Source: Mycobacterium sp. 1081908.1
GTDB taxonomy: Bacteria; Actinomycetota; Actinomycetes; Mycobacteriales; Mycobacteriaceae
Direction of reading: 5' to 3'
DNA length: 64,000 bases
Assembly: GCF_001673535.1 (NCBI RefSeq)
Contig: NZ_LZLY01000005.1
Span: 21,747-85,746 of the forward strand
Numbering within the stretch: position 1 is the stretch's first letter; every line of letters begins with the position of its first letter. The notes under the pieces are model-generated. The model did no database searches. It was not told where the DNA came from and saw only the letters and a program-made list of their open reading frames with translations. The translations under genes and the position numbers were made by a program. This document shows, one piece after another, positions 17,478 to 26,843 of this stretch.

Positions 17478-18173
17478 TCACCGAGACAGCTGCATGCCGA
17501 TCAGCGGCGCGATCTTGTCCGCCAGATACTGATGCCCCGCGTCGTTGGGGTGCACGCCGTCGGGGCCGATCAGGTCCGGCCTGTCGACGAACCAGCGATC
17601 GCCGATCGGATCGACGAACGTCGCCCCCGCGGCCCGCGCCGCGCCGTTGAGAACGTCGCGAATCTCCAGGACCGAATCGGGCACGTCGGCGGTCGGCCAC
17701 GGCGGCCCGATCACCAGCAGCCGGGCGGACGGCGACCGCAGCCGCGCGAGACCGAAGGTGTCACGCACCCTGGCGGCCAGCAGTTCCGGGTCCTCGGGGT
17801 GGAAGCCCTGGTCGTTTCGGGACCCGAAGAACACTACCAACGCATCCTCGGGCTTGACCGCCCTGCCGGTCAGGTCCTCGAAGACGCTGCCGTGGTCACC
17901 GGTCACGCCGTAGCCGGCCCGGCCTTCGGCCGCCACGTCGGGCACCACCCGCACGCCGCGCTGGGACAGCGTGTGCCAGGCCAGGGCGGTCCACGATTTC
18001 GGGCCGAGGCCGCCCTCGTCGGTCCCGGTGGTGTAGGAGTCGCCGATCACGGCCACGTGGTTCAGCCGGGAATCCAGGGTCAGGGTTTGGTAGGCCCGGA
18101 CCCGCGCCGGGTCCGCAACGACGACGCCCGCCGCCAGGGCGAGGCCGAGTATGAGCGTGACCAGGCGACTCAC
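17478..18173 (-). CDS. Exported GDSL/SGNH-type hydrolase (Rv0518-like)
   Basis: 231 residues, the same length as M. tuberculosis Rv0518. An N-terminal signal sequence (LVTLILGLALAAGVVVA) indicates export. SGNH blocks are visible: VIGDSYTTG with the nucleophile serine, a glycine-containing VAAEGRAGYGV, FFGSRND as the Asn block, and DGVHPNDAGH with the Asp-His pair. Likely an esterase or O-deacylase acting on envelope material. GTG start follows GGGGGAGG. It is read in the same direction as the acyltransferase upstream of it, suggesting a functional pair. Confidence 0.88.
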   Translation of the reverse strand: MSRLVTLILGLALAAGVVVADPARVRAYQTLTLDSRLNHVAVIGDSYTTGTDEGGLGPKSWTALAWHTLSQRGVRVVPDVAAEGRAGYGVTGDHGSVFEDLTGRAVKPEDALVVFFGSRNDQGFHPEDPELLAARVRDTFGLARLRSPSARLLVIGPPWPTADVPDSVLEIRDVLNGAARAAGATFVDPIGDRWFVDRPDLIGPDGVHPNDAGHQYLADKIAPLIGMQLSR

Positions 18174-18340
18174 CGCTACCTCCCCCCGAAAGCTGCATCG
18201 TCGTGCGCCGCGTCCAAATCAACGGAATCGTACGAGTAAACGGCGCGAACCGGGCCTCAATCCGCGCAATGGCGGCCGGCCGCTATCGCCATGGTATCGA
18301 CGGTTCCGTGCGCGACCCGATTCACTCGCCGAGGTAAATC

Positions 18341-19585
18341 TCACACCGCGCGGGCCGAAATCGCTTCCCGCGCATCCTCGATGGGGCGAACGTTGGCGCT
18401 GGCCGGCACGCGTTCGTCGGGCTCGGGTTTCGCGCTCGCGGGCCGGACGTCGACCATCCGGCGCATCCAGCGGCGCGCGGGCTCTTCGACGAAGTGATAC
18501 AGCAGGATTGACATGCCCACGGCGATCGCGAGCAGGCCGGCGACGTTCCATTTCCACGGGTTGTCCTGCGGCGTGAGCTCGAACTGTTCGACCGCCCATC
18601 CCCAGCCGGTGTGCACCAGCTCATGGACCATGTACAGGCAGAACGAGATCTGCCCGCCATACACCATGATCCGGGTGGACAGCATCCGCGGCAGGCCACC
18701 CACGCCGATCGCCAGCGCGATCACCAGCGGAACGAACAGCATGTCGACCACCCCGCCGCTGTCGTTCTCCACGACCCCGGCGATCGGGTGCGCGCTGAAC
18801 CAGTACAGGACGCCCACCATTGCCGCCAGCAAAAGCAGGGACACGTACCCGGCGACGCGGCGGCCGCGATCCGTCAGCCGCAACCTGCGCACGGCGGCGC
18901 AGGCCAGGGCGCCGGCGACGAACTGGGTCACGATTCGCGGCAGCCAGCTCCACGGTGTGTAGAAGTGGCCACTGGCCAGCAGCATCACCACCGGCGGCAG
19001 CGACGCGGCGAAGGCCAGCACCATCAGGCTGCGCGCCCTCGTCGCCTGCTTCATCCGCAGGATCACCAACACGAGCACGCCGAAGAGCAAGTAGGCCAGC
19101 CATTCCGCGCTGATCGACCAGGCCGGCCCGTCCCAGCTGGAGTCGTCGAAGAACGGCGTGAACCACAGCTGGACCAGCAGGATCTGGCGCACGTAGCTGA
19201 TCGCGGTGAGCTGGCCGGCGTCGGGCGACGGCACGTGCCCGACGTGCAGGGTGAAGATCACCCACAGGGCGGCCAGGTGCAACGTGACCAGATACACCGG
19301 CCACACGCGGGCCAGCCGCAACCACAGGAAGTGCAGGGTGGCGCGCGTCGACCACGACCGGCCCATGCGGTCGAGGTAGTTCCAGGTCAGCACGAACCCG
19401 CTGAGGATGAAGAAGAGGTCGACGCCCTGGGCCCCGCAGTTGAGCACGGGCGCAAGGGCGTCGTGGAGGTCGGGCGACGCGTCGCCCAGCATCGGCCGGA
19501 AGTGAAACAGCACAACCCACAGCGCGGCGACGATGCGTAGTCCGGTCAGGGCCTTGATCTCGCCCCTGATCTCTGCGCCGCGCAC
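18341..19585 (-). CDS. Acyltransferase 3 family membrane protein (Rv0517-like)
   Basis: 414 residues, about ten hydrophobic helices. Acyltransferase-3 signatures: KALTGLRIVAALWVVLFHF with the catalytic-type histidine, GVDLFFILSGFVLTW, RLARVWPVYLVTL, and WSISAEWLAYLLFG. Lacks an SGNH domain; the separate GDSL gene just downstream may serve that role. Predicted to acylate a lipid or sugar of the envelope from the inner membrane. GTG start after GGAAAGAG. Corresponds to Rv0517. Confidence 0.88.
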   Translation of the reverse strand: MRGAEIRGEIKALTGLRIVAALWVVLFHFRPMLGDASPDLHDALAPVLNCGAQGVDLFFILSGFVLTWNYLDRMGRSWSTRATLHFLWLRLARVWPVYLVTLHLAALWVIFTLHVGHVPSPDAGQLTAISYVRQILLVQLWFTPFFDDSSWDGPAWSISAEWLAYLLFGVLVLVILRMKQATRARSLMVLAFAASLPPVVMLLASGHFYTPWSWLPRIVTQFVAGALACAAVRRLRLTDRGRRVAGYVSLLLLAAMVGVLYWFSAHPIAGVVENDSGGVVDMLFVPLVIALAIGVGGLPRMLSTRIMVYGGQISFCLYMVHELVHTGWGWAVEQFELTPQDNPWKWNVAGLLAIAVGMSILLYHFVEEPARRWMRRMVDVRPASAKPEPDERVPASANVRPIEDAREAISARAV

Positions 19586-19899
19586 GTTGCTCTTTCCGCC
19601 TGGACTCTTGCTGTTTCGTATCCCTGGTTACCGGCTGACCGGGCGATGATTGAGCCCCCCGACCGACAACCGGCAGCCATGGAAGCGTAACAGCGCGAGC
19701 GCGCCGATCGCGTGATGGGCCGTGGCGTGGCACGGGTGTCGACGGGCGCCACGCGTCGCCTCGCGCAAGCCGTCGGCGTCGCTTTCGCCCAGGCCAACCC
19801 CCCCGAAAGTGGCTTCTTAGCAAAGAGTTAGGAGCGGCTGTCGGTCTCCTTATATTTGGCGGGCACCTTTAGAGAACAGGACTCGGCGAAGGGGCGCTC
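19586..19899. other. 314-base divergent intergenic region
   Basis: Gap between the minus-strand acyltransferase and the plus-strand anti-anti-sigma gene, so it should hold both promoters. An inverted repeat GCGTGGC (19725-19731) / GCCACGC (19748-19754) and an AT-rich TTATATTT patch near 19850 are visible. I looked for a SigF-type GTTT/GGGTA promoter ahead of the oprA-like gene and did not find a convincing one. No gene or repeat element recognised. Confidence 0.4.
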
Positions 19900-20331
19900 A
19901 TGACGATCACCAATGTCGCGACGCGGCACGGTTACGGCACCTTCGAGTGCGGCCGCGCCCAGATTCGCGCCCACTGCCGTCACCTGGCGACCGTGGTGAC
20001 CGTTCGCGGCGACGTCGACGCCGACAACGTCGACCGGGTCAGCGAATACCTTTGGCGATTCACCCTCGGGAGCAACCCGGTGGTGCTCGACCTGACCGAC
20101 GTGAGCCACATTGCCGCGTCCGGCATCTCGCTGGTGCACCGGCTCGACGAGGACTGCCGCGCCGCCGGGGTGGAGTGGACGCTCGTCGCGGGCCCCGCGA
20201 TCACCGGACTGCTGGGCGACCAGGGCGAGTTTCCGATCGCGCGCTCGGTGCACGAGGCGCTGCGCAACCTGGCCGAGGCCATAGTCAGCCGGCGTCAGCT
20301 CGTGCTGCCGCTCATCAAGAAGACGGCTTAG
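19900..20331 (+). CDS. Anti-anti-sigma factor, OprA-like (STAS domain)
   Basis: 143 residues, a single STAS domain of the SpoIIAA type. VVLDLTDVSHIAASGISLVH contains the usual regulatory serine region. The sequence and tail (RRQLVLPLI) closely resemble M. tuberculosis Rv0516c (OprA), which PknD phosphorylates near its N-terminus and which links osmotic stress to the SigF network. A threonine follows the initiator Met here too (MTITN). AAGGGG ribosome site six bases from the ATG. Its stop overlaps the stop of the convergent small membrane gene. Confidence 0.88.
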   Translation: MTITNVATRHGYGTFECGRAQIRAHCRHLATVVTVRGDVDADNVDRVSEYLWRFTLGSNPVVLDLTDVSHIAASGISLVHRLDEDCRAAGVEWTLVAGPAITGLLGDQGEFPIARSVHEALRNLAEAIVSRRQLVLPLIKKTA

Positions 20332-20579
20332 TTTTTCGGGGCCCGTTCCCGGCGCAGCCGCGCGATGCCCAGCACCGCCAGCACCCCCGCGGTCGTCACC
20401 AGCACCAGGGCCAGCAACAGCAGCTGTGGGTCGTACACCAACGACGTGGTGAACGGCTGCCCGTCGGCGATGGGCGCGACACGCACCGTGTGACGCGCGT
20501 GCACCCAGGCCACCCCCGCGCCCGCGAGCGCCGCGCAGGCCACGACGAGCAAGACCAGGGCCCTGAAGCGGGCGTTCAC
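20328..20579 (-). CDS. Small two-helix membrane protein (Rv0514-like)
   Basis: 83 residues with hydrophobic helices at about 6-25 (ALVLLVVACAALAGAGVAWV) and 52-72 (LLLLALVLVTTAGVLAVLGI), and a short loop between, probably outside. The GTG start overlaps the stop of the DUF3093 gene as GTGA. It ends the heme gene cluster, as Rv0514 does in M. tuberculosis. Function unknown. Confidence 0.8.
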   Translation of the reverse strand: MNARFRALVLLVVACAALAGAGVAWVHARHTVRVAPIADGQPFTTSLVYDPQLLLLALVLVTTAGVLAVLGIARLRRERAPKN

Positions 20580-21103
20580 GACGGCGACCCGTCTTCAAAG
20601 TCGTCGGCGACGTCGGACCCGGCGGGTTCCACCCGCTCCTGAACCAGCGGGGTCAGCGCCGCCCGGAGGTGCCGATGGCGGCGCGCCCAGGCCTGGGCGG
20701 TGCGATCGTTGGTGAGCTTGAGCCCGATCCCGATCCGGCCGCGCGGCACCCCCACCAATTCGCCGAGAGCCCGCGCGGACTGCCACTTCGCCAGCTCCTT
20801 GCCGGAGGCCTGGTGGTGCTCGGGAGCCGGATAGACCCTGACGATTTCGCGCACCAGGATGGTTTCGGTGCCCTGCCGCAAGGCGTCCTCGGTGAGCTCG
20901 ACGGAGACGTGGATCCGCGCCGCCTTCACCTGCAACCCCACGAACGCCGACACCACCACCAGGAAGATCGCCGGAACGACCAGCGACACCTTGGCACCGC
21001 TCCAGATCTCGATCAGCACCATGGCGCCGGCCGACGCCGGGCCCAACGCCACCCACCACCAGCTCGCGCCGGGCTCGTAGAACAGCGGCCGTGCTTCTGT
21101 CAT
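20576..21103 (-). CDS. DUF3093 family membrane protein (Rv0513-like)
   Basis: 175 residues. Two adjacent hydrophobic helices near residues 15-57 are followed by a cytoplasmic PH-like domain typical of DUF3093 (VSVELTEDALRQGTETILVR, ARALGELVGVPRGRIGIGL). Role unknown; conserved position after hemB in mycobacteria. The ATG overlaps the hemB stop as ATGA, so translation is coupled. Confidence 0.88.
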   Translation of the reverse strand: MTEARPLFYEPGASWWWVALGPASAGAMVLIEIWSGAKVSLVVPAIFLVVVSAFVGLQVKAARIHVSVELTEDALRQGTETILVREIVRVYPAPEHHQASGKELAKWQSARALGELVGVPRGRIGIGLKLTNDRTAQAWARRHRHLRAALTPLVQERVEPAGSDVADDFEDGSPS

Positions 21104-22080
21104 GAGAGCCACCCTGCCGCGTCCACGGCCCAATAGGTGAGCACGATATCGGCGCCGGCGCGCCGGATGCTCGTCAACGACTCCAGCGCGGCGGCGCGTT
21201 CGTCGATCCAGCCGTTGGCGGCCGCGGCGCAAATCATCGCGTATTCCCCCGAGACCTGGTAGGCGGCCACCGGCACCGGCGAAATCGAGGCCGCCGCGGA
21301 CACCACATCCAGGTAACCCATCGCGGGCTTGACCATCAGGATGTCGGCGCCCTCCTCGAGGTCCAGCCGGATCTCGCGCAGCGCCTCGCGGAAGTTCCCC
21401 GGCTCCTGCTGGTAGGTGCGCCGGTCCCCGGACAGGCTGGAGCTCACCGCTTCGCGGAACGGGCCGTAGAACGCCGAGGCGAACTTCGCCGCGTACGCCA
21501 GGATCACCACATCGGTGTAGCCCGCGGCGTCCAGGCCGTCGCGGATCGCGGCCACCTGGCCGTCCATCATCCCGCTCGGCCCGACCACGTGGGCGCCCGA
21601 TTCCGCTTGTGCCACAGCCAGTTTGACGTAGCGGGCCAGCGTCGCGTCGTTGTCCACCCGGCCCCTGGCGTCCAGGACACCGCAATGCCCGTGATCGGTG
21701 AACTCGTCCAGGCAGGTGTCGGCCATCAGCACCGTGGCGTCGCCGAGATCCTTGGCCAGGTCGCGCAGCGCGAGGTTGAGGATCCCGTCGGGATCGGTGC
21801 CGGCCGAGCCGGTCGGGTCCTTGTCCTGCTCGCGGGGCACGCCGAACAACATCAGCCCGCCCACCCCCGCGGCGACGGCTTCTTCCGCGGCCGCCCGCAG
21901 CGAATCCCGGCTGTGCTGAACCACATTCGGCATCGACGCGATGGGCCGCGGTCCGTCGATTCCGTCGGCGACGAACATTGGCAGCACCAAATGCCTTGGC
22001 TCCAGGGACGTTTGCGCCACCAGGCGGCGCAACGCGGGGGTCGAGCGGAGCCGGCGCGGCCGCTGCCGCGGGTAGGCCAT
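21100..22080 (-). CDS. hemB: Delta-aminolevulinic acid dehydratase (porphobilinogen synthase)
   Basis: 326 residues. Condenses two 5-aminolevulinate molecules to porphobilinogen. Schiff-base lysines are K199 (YAAKFASAFYGPF) and K251 (MVKPAMGYLDV). The metal-site segment D121-G134 reads DTCLDEFTDHGHCG: cysteines at 123 and 133 but aspartate at 125, intermediate between the three-cysteine zinc type and the Asp-rich magnesium type. Start at the ATG matching family N-termini; an upstream in-frame extension is ignored. Four bases follow the hemD stop. Confidence 0.96.
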   Translation of the reverse strand: MAYPRQRPRRLRSTPALRRLVAQTSLEPRHLVLPMFVADGIDGPRPIASMPNVVQHSRDSLRAAAEEAVAAGVGGLMLFGVPREQDKDPTGSAGTDPDGILNLALRDLAKDLGDATVLMADTCLDEFTDHGHCGVLDARGRVDNDATLARYVKLAVAQAESGAHVVGPSGMMDGQVAAIRDGLDAAGYTDVVILAYAAKFASAFYGPFREAVSSSLSGDRRTYQQEPGNFREALREIRLDLEEGADILMVKPAMGYLDVVSAAASISPVPVAAYQVSGEYAMICAAAANGWIDERAAALESLTSIRRAGADIVLTYWAVDAAGWLS

Positions 22081-22084
22081 GGGG

Positions 22085-23752
22085 CTAGCGCCTGCGGCTC
22101 TTCTTACGCGGCGGAGGCAGCGCACCCTCGGCGCGCAGCCGCGCGGCGTGTTCGGCCAGCGCGTCGACCAGGGGGCCGACCGCGGCGGTGTCGGGCTGGA
22201 CGTCCACCCGCAGGCCGAACTCGGCCGCGGTCTCGGCGGTCTTGGGGCCGATGCAGGCGATGATCGTCCGCGCGTGCGGCTTGCCGGCGATGCCGACCAG
22301 GTTGCGCACCGTCGAGCTGGACGTGAAGCACACCGCGTCGAAGCCGCCCGTCTTGATCATTTCGCGGGTGGCCGCCGGCGGCGGCGCCGCGCGAACCGTG
22401 CGGTACGCGGTCACGTCCTCGATCTCCCAGCCGCGCTCGCGCAGCCCCTCGGCCAGTGTCTCGGTGGCGATGTCGGCCCGCGGCAGCAGGACGCGGTTCA
22501 CCGGGTCGAAAATGCTGTCGTAGGGCGGGAAGTCGTCGAGCAGACCGAGCGAGGACTGCTCGCCGGCCGGCACCAGCTCGGGGCTGATCCCGAAGGCGCG
22601 GACCCGGTCGGCCGTGGACTCGCCGACGCAGGCGATCTTCACCCCGGAGAACGCGCGGGCGTCCAAGCCGAACTCGCCGAACTTCTCCCACACCGCGCGC
22701 ACCGCGTTGGTGGAGGTGAACACCACCCATTGGAAGCGGCCGTCGACCAGGCCCTTGACGGCCCGTTCCATCTGGGCCGGGCTGCGCGGCGGCTCGACGG
22801 CGATGGTCGGCACCTCGATCGGCAGCGCTCCGTAGGAGGTCAGCCGCTCGCTCATCTCGCCCGCCTGGTCCTTGGTGCGGGGCACGAGCACGGTCCAGCC
22901 GTACAGCGCGCGGCTTTCCCACCAGTTCAGCTTCGCCCGGCTGGCCACCGTCTTGCCGATGGTCACCACGAGCGGGCCGGTCATCGGGCCGGCCGGGTCG
23001 GTGCCGCCCAGCACCGCCGGATCGGTCAGCCCACCCAGCGTTGTCTCGACCGAACGCTGCTGGCAGGTGGTGCCTTGCGCGGTCACCACGCACGGGGTGG
23101 CCTCGGAAAGCTCGTGGTCGATCAGGGCGCGGGCCGCGTCGGCCAGGTGCGACGCCGTGGCCTGCAGGATCAGCGGGCCGGGGGCCGCGGCCAGCGCGTC
23201 CCAGTCGACGTGTGGGTCGCGCACGTCGGCGACCGTGTGCGACGAGCCCAGCGGCAGGCCGGCGTAGGTGGGCACGGCGCTGGTGGCGGCCAGGCCGGGC
23301 ACGATCTCGACGTGCAGGTGGCTGCGCGCGACGGCGTTCACCTCGGTGATCACGGCGTCGAGCGTCAGCGGGTCGCCGGCCACCAGCCGCACCACGTCGA
23401 CGCCGGAACGGGCCTCGGCCACCAGCGTCTTGGCCACCTCCGTGGGCTCGCCCAGGGCGGGACGCACATCGGGCCCGGCCGAGATCACCGCGGGCGCCGT
23501 CTGGTTGGCGTCCCCGTCGGCGGTGCCTTCGGCGGTCGTGACCTCCGGGCCCGCCGGCGCCGGCCCGGAGACCGGCGGCAGGTCCTTGCCGATCAGCGCG
23601 AGCACGGGCTCGGGCACGTCGGGGTCGGTGAACACCAGGGCGGCATTGGCCAGCACCGAGGCGGCCCGCGTCGTCAACAATCCCGGGTCGCCCGGGCCGG
23701 AGCCCACGAACGTGATGTGGCCCGGTCTCGGCTTACGCCCTCGCGTCGTCAT
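22085..23752 (-). CDS. hemD: Fused uroporphyrin-III methyltransferase-like / uroporphyrinogen-III synthase
   Basis: 555 residues in two parts. Residues about 10-250 are a tetrapyrrole methylase fold (FVGSGPGDPGLLT, EIVPGLAATSAVPTYAGLPL). Residues about 285-540 are HemD (GWTVLVPRTKDQAGEMSERL, FTSTNAVRAVWEKF, CVGESTADRVRAFG, CIGPKTAETAAEFGLRV), which closes hydroxymethylbilane into uroporphyrinogen III. The methylase loop normally reading like GGDPFxFGRG is VAGDPLTLDAV here, so methyl transfer may be lost. The ATG with GGGAG seven bases ahead is used; a TTG four codons upstream is less likely. Equivalent to Rv0511. Confidence 0.93.
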   Translation of the reverse strand: MTTRGRKPRPGHITFVGSGPGDPGLLTTRAASVLANAALVFTDPDVPEPVLALIGKDLPPVSGPAPAGPEVTTAEGTADGDANQTAPAVISAGPDVRPALGEPTEVAKTLVAEARSGVDVVRLVAGDPLTLDAVITEVNAVARSHLHVEIVPGLAATSAVPTYAGLPLGSSHTVADVRDPHVDWDALAAAPGPLILQATASHLADAARALIDHELSEATPCVVTAQGTTCQQRSVETTLGGLTDPAVLGGTDPAGPMTGPLVVTIGKTVASRAKLNWWESRALYGWTVLVPRTKDQAGEMSERLTSYGALPIEVPTIAVEPPRSPAQMERAVKGLVDGRFQWVVFTSTNAVRAVWEKFGEFGLDARAFSGVKIACVGESTADRVRAFGISPELVPAGEQSSLGLLDDFPPYDSIFDPVNRVLLPRADIATETLAEGLRERGWEIEDVTAYRTVRAAPPPAATREMIKTGGFDAVCFTSSSTVRNLVGIAGKPHARTIIACIGPKTAETAAEFGLRVDVQPDTAAVGPLVDALAEHAARLRAEGALPPPRKKSRRR

Positions 23753-23774
23753 TGTCGCTCCCAAGTGACTCTCT

Positions 23775-24719
23775 TCAGTTTCCTCGCGCGGGGTCTTGCC
23801 GCGCCCCCCCGATGAGCTCTCGCGCGCCCAGCTCGAACAGCTCCGCGGCGACCGAGAGCCCCAGCTCTCGTGCCCGACCGGGAGTGCCGACTCCGGACGC
23901 TCGGATCACGTCGGACCCGTCCAGCGCGGCCACACAGCCACGCAACGACAGCTCCTCGAAGACCCGGCCGTCCTCATCGATGGACTCGACCACTTCGGCG
24001 ATCGCGCCCACCGGTGCGGAGCAACCGGCCTCCAGTTCGGCCAGCAAGGCTCGCTCCGCGGTGACCGCCGCGCGCGTGTCGGCGTCGTCCAACTCCGCCA
24101 GCACCGCCGCCAACTCGTCACCGGCGCGGCATTCGACGGCGAGCGCGCCCTGAGCCGGTGCTGGCAACATCTGCACCGGCTCTAGCGTCTCGGTGACATC
24201 GCCGAGGCGGCCCAGCCGGGCCAGACCGGCCCGGGCGACCACGATCGCGTCAAGATCACCACTGCTTACCCTGTTCAACCTGGTATCAAGGTTGCCTCGT
24301 AGGGGGCGGATTTCCAAACCGAGACCCAATGCTCTAAGCTGTGCGGCCCGCCGCGGCGACGACGTGCCCACCAGCGAACCCGCCGGCAACTCCCCGAGCA
24401 CCAGGCCGTCGCGGGCGACGAGGGCGTCGCGGGGGTCGTTGCGCGGCGGTATCGCCGCGATGATGAACCTCGGGTCGTCGGCGGTGGGCAAATCCTTGTG
24501 CGAGTGCACCGCGGCGTCGACGCGGCCGTCGTCGATGGCCTCCCGCAACGCGGTGGTGAAGGCTCCCACACCCAGGCTCTCGATGGGCGCCGACGACCGG
24601 TCCCCCGCGGTCGAGATGGTCACCAGCTCCGCGGGGTGGCCGTTGGCGATCAGGGCGTCCCTGACGACGCCGGCCTGGGTGGTGGCCAACAGGCTGCCCC
24701 GGGTGCCTATCCGGATCAC
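23775..24719 (-). CDS. hemC: Porphobilinogen deaminase (hydroxymethylbilane synthase)
   Basis: 314 residues. Joins four porphobilinogens into hydroxymethylbilane. Family blocks: [15 protein letters not shown] at the start, [12 protein letters not shown] with the catalytic aspartate region, [11 protein letters not shown], and the dipyrromethane-binding cysteine C233 in [11 protein letters not shown]. The GTG at 24719 gives the usual MIRIGTRGS start; a TTG three codons upstream (24728) is an alternative. Starts 14 bases after hemA and is followed by hemD with 22 bases between. Confidence 0.95.
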   Translation of the reverse strand: MIRIGTRGSLLATTQAGVVRDALIANGHPAELVTISTAGDRSSAPIESLGVGAFTTALREAIDDGRVDAAVHSHKDLPTADDPRFIIAAIPPRNDPRDALVARDGLVLGELPAGSLVGTSSPRRAAQLRALGLGLEIRPLRGNLDTRLNRVSSGDLDAIVVARAGLARLGRLGDVTETLEPVQMLPAPAQGALAVECRAGDELAAVLAELDDADTRAAVTAERALLAELEAGCSAPVGAIAEVVESIDEDGRVFEELSLRGCVAALDGSDVIRASGVGTPGRARELGLSVAAELFELGARELIGGARQDPARGN

Positions 24720-24732
24720 GTGCGCCAATCGG

Positions 24733-26103
24733 CTACTCGGCGGACTGTTTCGGCATGCCGGCGTCGAAACCGCTTGGCATCACGGGCAATTCGCCGGCGG
24801 CGACGGCGTCCACAGCGGTCTGGTCGAGTTCGAACAGTTCGCGCAGGGCCTCGGCGTAGCTGTCGCCTCCCGGGGCGCTGGCGAGCTGCTTGATCCGCAC
24901 CGTCGGCGCGTGCAGCAGCTTGTCCACCACCCGTCGCACGGTGCGCGCCACCTCCTCGCGGTGCGCGCTCTCCAGGCCGGGCAGCCGGTTGTCGAGGCGC
25001 AACAGCTCGGCCTCGACGACGTCGGCGGCGCGCTGGCGCAGCGCCGTCACCGTCGGGGTGACCTCGGCCATCCGCTGTCCGGCCAGGTAGGTGGCGACTT
25101 CGGCCGCCACGATGTGGCGTGCGGCGTCGACGTCGGAGGCCGCGGCATGCGCCGACGGCTCGTGCTGCACGCGCTCCACGTCCACGACCCAGACCCCGGG
25201 CAGCCCGGCCACCGCCGGGTCGACGTCGCGCGGCATGCCCAGATCGCAGATCACCAGGGGGTGGTTGGCCTCGTCCCGGCGGGCGGTGGCCAGCGCGTGG
25301 TGCACGTCGGCCAGCGACACCACGGGGCTGACCGCGCCCGTGCAGCTGACCACGACGTCGGCGTCCGCCAGCGCGTCGGGCAGCCGGTCCAGGGTCAGCG
25401 CCTCGGCGTGCACCCCCGACTCACGGATCTTGCGGGCCAGCCGCTGCCCCCGGGACGCCGACCGGTTGAGCACCACAACGCGGTCGATGCCGGCCCGGGT
25501 GAGGTGCGCGGACGACAGTGCGCCCATCGCCCCGGCGCCGATGACCACGGCGGCCTTGCCCGCCAGCCCGCCGAGCCGCCGTTCGGCCATGGCCAGGGCG
25601 ACCGACACGACCGAGGCGCCGGCGGCGTCGATGGCGGTTTCGGAATGCACCCGCTTGCCCACCGACAGCGCCCGCTGGGCCAGCTCGTGCAGGACCCGGC
25701 CGACGGTGCGGTTGGCCTCGGCGGCGGCATAGGCGCGGCGGACCTGGCCCAGCACCTGCTGCTCGCCGATCACGGCCGAATCCAGGCCGCTGGCCACGGC
25801 AAATAGGTGTTCGACGGCGGCCTCGCTGTAGCGCACGTAGGCGTACTTGGTCAGGTCGCCCATCGACATGCCGGAGTGTTCCGACAGCACCTGTCCGACC
25901 ACCGCCAACCCGCCGTGGAACGCGTCGACGACGGCGTAGACCTCGACCCGGTTGCACGTCGAGAGCACCATCGCCTCGGTCACCAGCGGCGACTGCAACA
26001 CCCGATCGACGATCTTGACCTGATCGGCTTCGTCGATGCTGAGTTGTTCCAGGACGGAGACCGGCGCACTGCGGTGCGAAACCCCGAAGAGCAGGACGCT
26101 CAC
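24733..26103 (-). CDS. hemA: Glutamyl-tRNA reductase
   Basis: 456 residues. NADPH-dependent reduction of glutamyl-tRNA to glutamate-1-semialdehyde, first committed step of heme synthesis. Landmarks: [16 protein letters not shown], catalytic C50 in [24 protein letters not shown], the Rossmann [18 protein letters not shown], and the dimerisation helix near the end. The GTG at 26103 is chosen because it gives the family N-terminus; a longer frame extends 28 codons upstream but lacks similarity. It opens the hemA-hemC-hemD-hemB run. Confidence 0.96.
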   Translation of the reverse strand: MSVLLFGVSHRSAPVSVLEQLSIDEADQVKIVDRVLQSPLVTEAMVLSTCNRVEVYAVVDAFHGGLAVVGQVLSEHSGMSMGDLTKYAYVRYSEAAVEHLFAVASGLDSAVIGEQQVLGQVRRAYAAAEANRTVGRVLHELAQRALSVGKRVHSETAIDAAGASVVSVALAMAERRLGGLAGKAAVVIGAGAMGALSSAHLTRAGIDRVVVLNRSASRGQRLARKIRESGVHAEALTLDRLPDALADADVVVSCTGAVSPVVSLADVHHALATARRDEANHPLVICDLGMPRDVDPAVAGLPGVWVVDVERVQHEPSAHAAASDVDAARHIVAAEVATYLAGQRMAEVTPTVTALRQRAADVVEAELLRLDNRLPGLESAHREEVARTVRRVVDKLLHAPTVRIKQLASAPGGDSYAEALRELFELDQTAVDAVAAGELPVMPSGFDAGMPKQSAE

Positions 26104-26200
26104 GGCAGCATCACCTGGCCAGCTCCCTTGCTTCCTCCAGTAACTGAACTGGTGTCCACGGTAAACGTTAATCAGCGGGGCTACCAAATGAATGCCGCGG

Positions 26201-26458
26201 CTACCGGGCCAGATCGGCCCGCAGGCGCGGCTCGTCCACCTCCCAGTAGCTGTGCTCGAGCCCGTCCAGCAGCACCACCGGCAGGCGGTCGCCGAACTCC
26301 GCGCGCAATCCCGGGTCGCCGGCCGACGCCGCGGCGTCGACGTCGGTCGTGGTCAGTTCGAAGCCCAACTCGCCGGCCAGTTCCTCCAACCGTGCGTGCA
26401 CCCGCCGGCAGAGGGTGCAGCCCTCCCGGGTCAGCAGCTCGACGCGTCGCCGGGTCAT
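26201..26458 (-). CDS. Glutaredoxin-like protein (DUF836, Rv0508-like)
   Basis: 85 residues, thioredoxin fold. Redox pair C14-x-x-C17 in [10 protein letters not shown], followed by [15 protein letters not shown]. Members of this family are small cytosolic thiol-disulfide proteins with unknown partners. It reads toward hemA, 97 bases away, and diverges from the esx cassette. Equivalent to Rv0508. It marks the left edge of the normally conserved mycobacterial order before the cassette. Confidence 0.88.
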   Translation of the reverse strand: MTRRRVELLTREGCTLCRRVHARLEELAGELGFELTTTDVDAAASAGDPGLRAEFGDRLPVVLLDGLEHSYWEVDEPRLRADLAR

Positions 26459-26531
26459 GGGCTCCAGTGTGGCAGCGGTCGAGCGTTCCGGGTGAATTGT
26501 GGGACCGCCCTGGATTCACTAGCTTGCCGGT

Positions 26532-26843
26532 ATGGGCGCTGAGGGGACGCTCCACGTCGATCCCATGGTGATGCGGGAGTTCGCCGCCTCGGTTGGCGGC
26601 GCCGCCGAGCATCTGATGGCTCAGCTGGAGCAGCTCGACGATCAGGTCGGTCAGATGTTGGGCGGCTGGCGCGGCGCGTCGGGGAACGCGTACGGGTCGG
26701 CATGGGAGCTATGGCATAAGGGCGCCGGCGAGGTGCACGCGGGCCTGGCGATTTTGGCGCACCTGGTGGGTGAGGCCGGCGGCGCTTACGAGCAGAACGA
26801 GGCGAGGGGCGCCCAGGAGATGCGCGGGGTTTACCGTGGCTGA
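26532..26843 (+). CDS. esxF: EsxF-like WXG100 protein
   Basis: 103 residues, the length of M. tuberculosis EsxF (Rv3905c) and, from memory, very similar to it. The helix-turn-helix WXG motif is in MLGGWRGASGNAYGSAWELW. WXG100 proteins pair with a second WXG100 protein and are exported by type VII secretion. In M. tuberculosis the EsxE-EsxF pair forms an outer-membrane pore needed for CpnT trafficking. Here the gene starts a three- or four-gene operon, 73 bases from the divergent glutaredoxin-like gene, and overlaps the next gene by eight bases. Confidence 0.92.
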   Translation: MGAEGTLHVDPMVMREFAASVGGAAEHLMAQLEQLDDQVGQMLGGWRGASGNAYGSAWELWHKGAGEVHAGLAILAHLVGEAGGAYEQNEARGAQEMRGVYRG

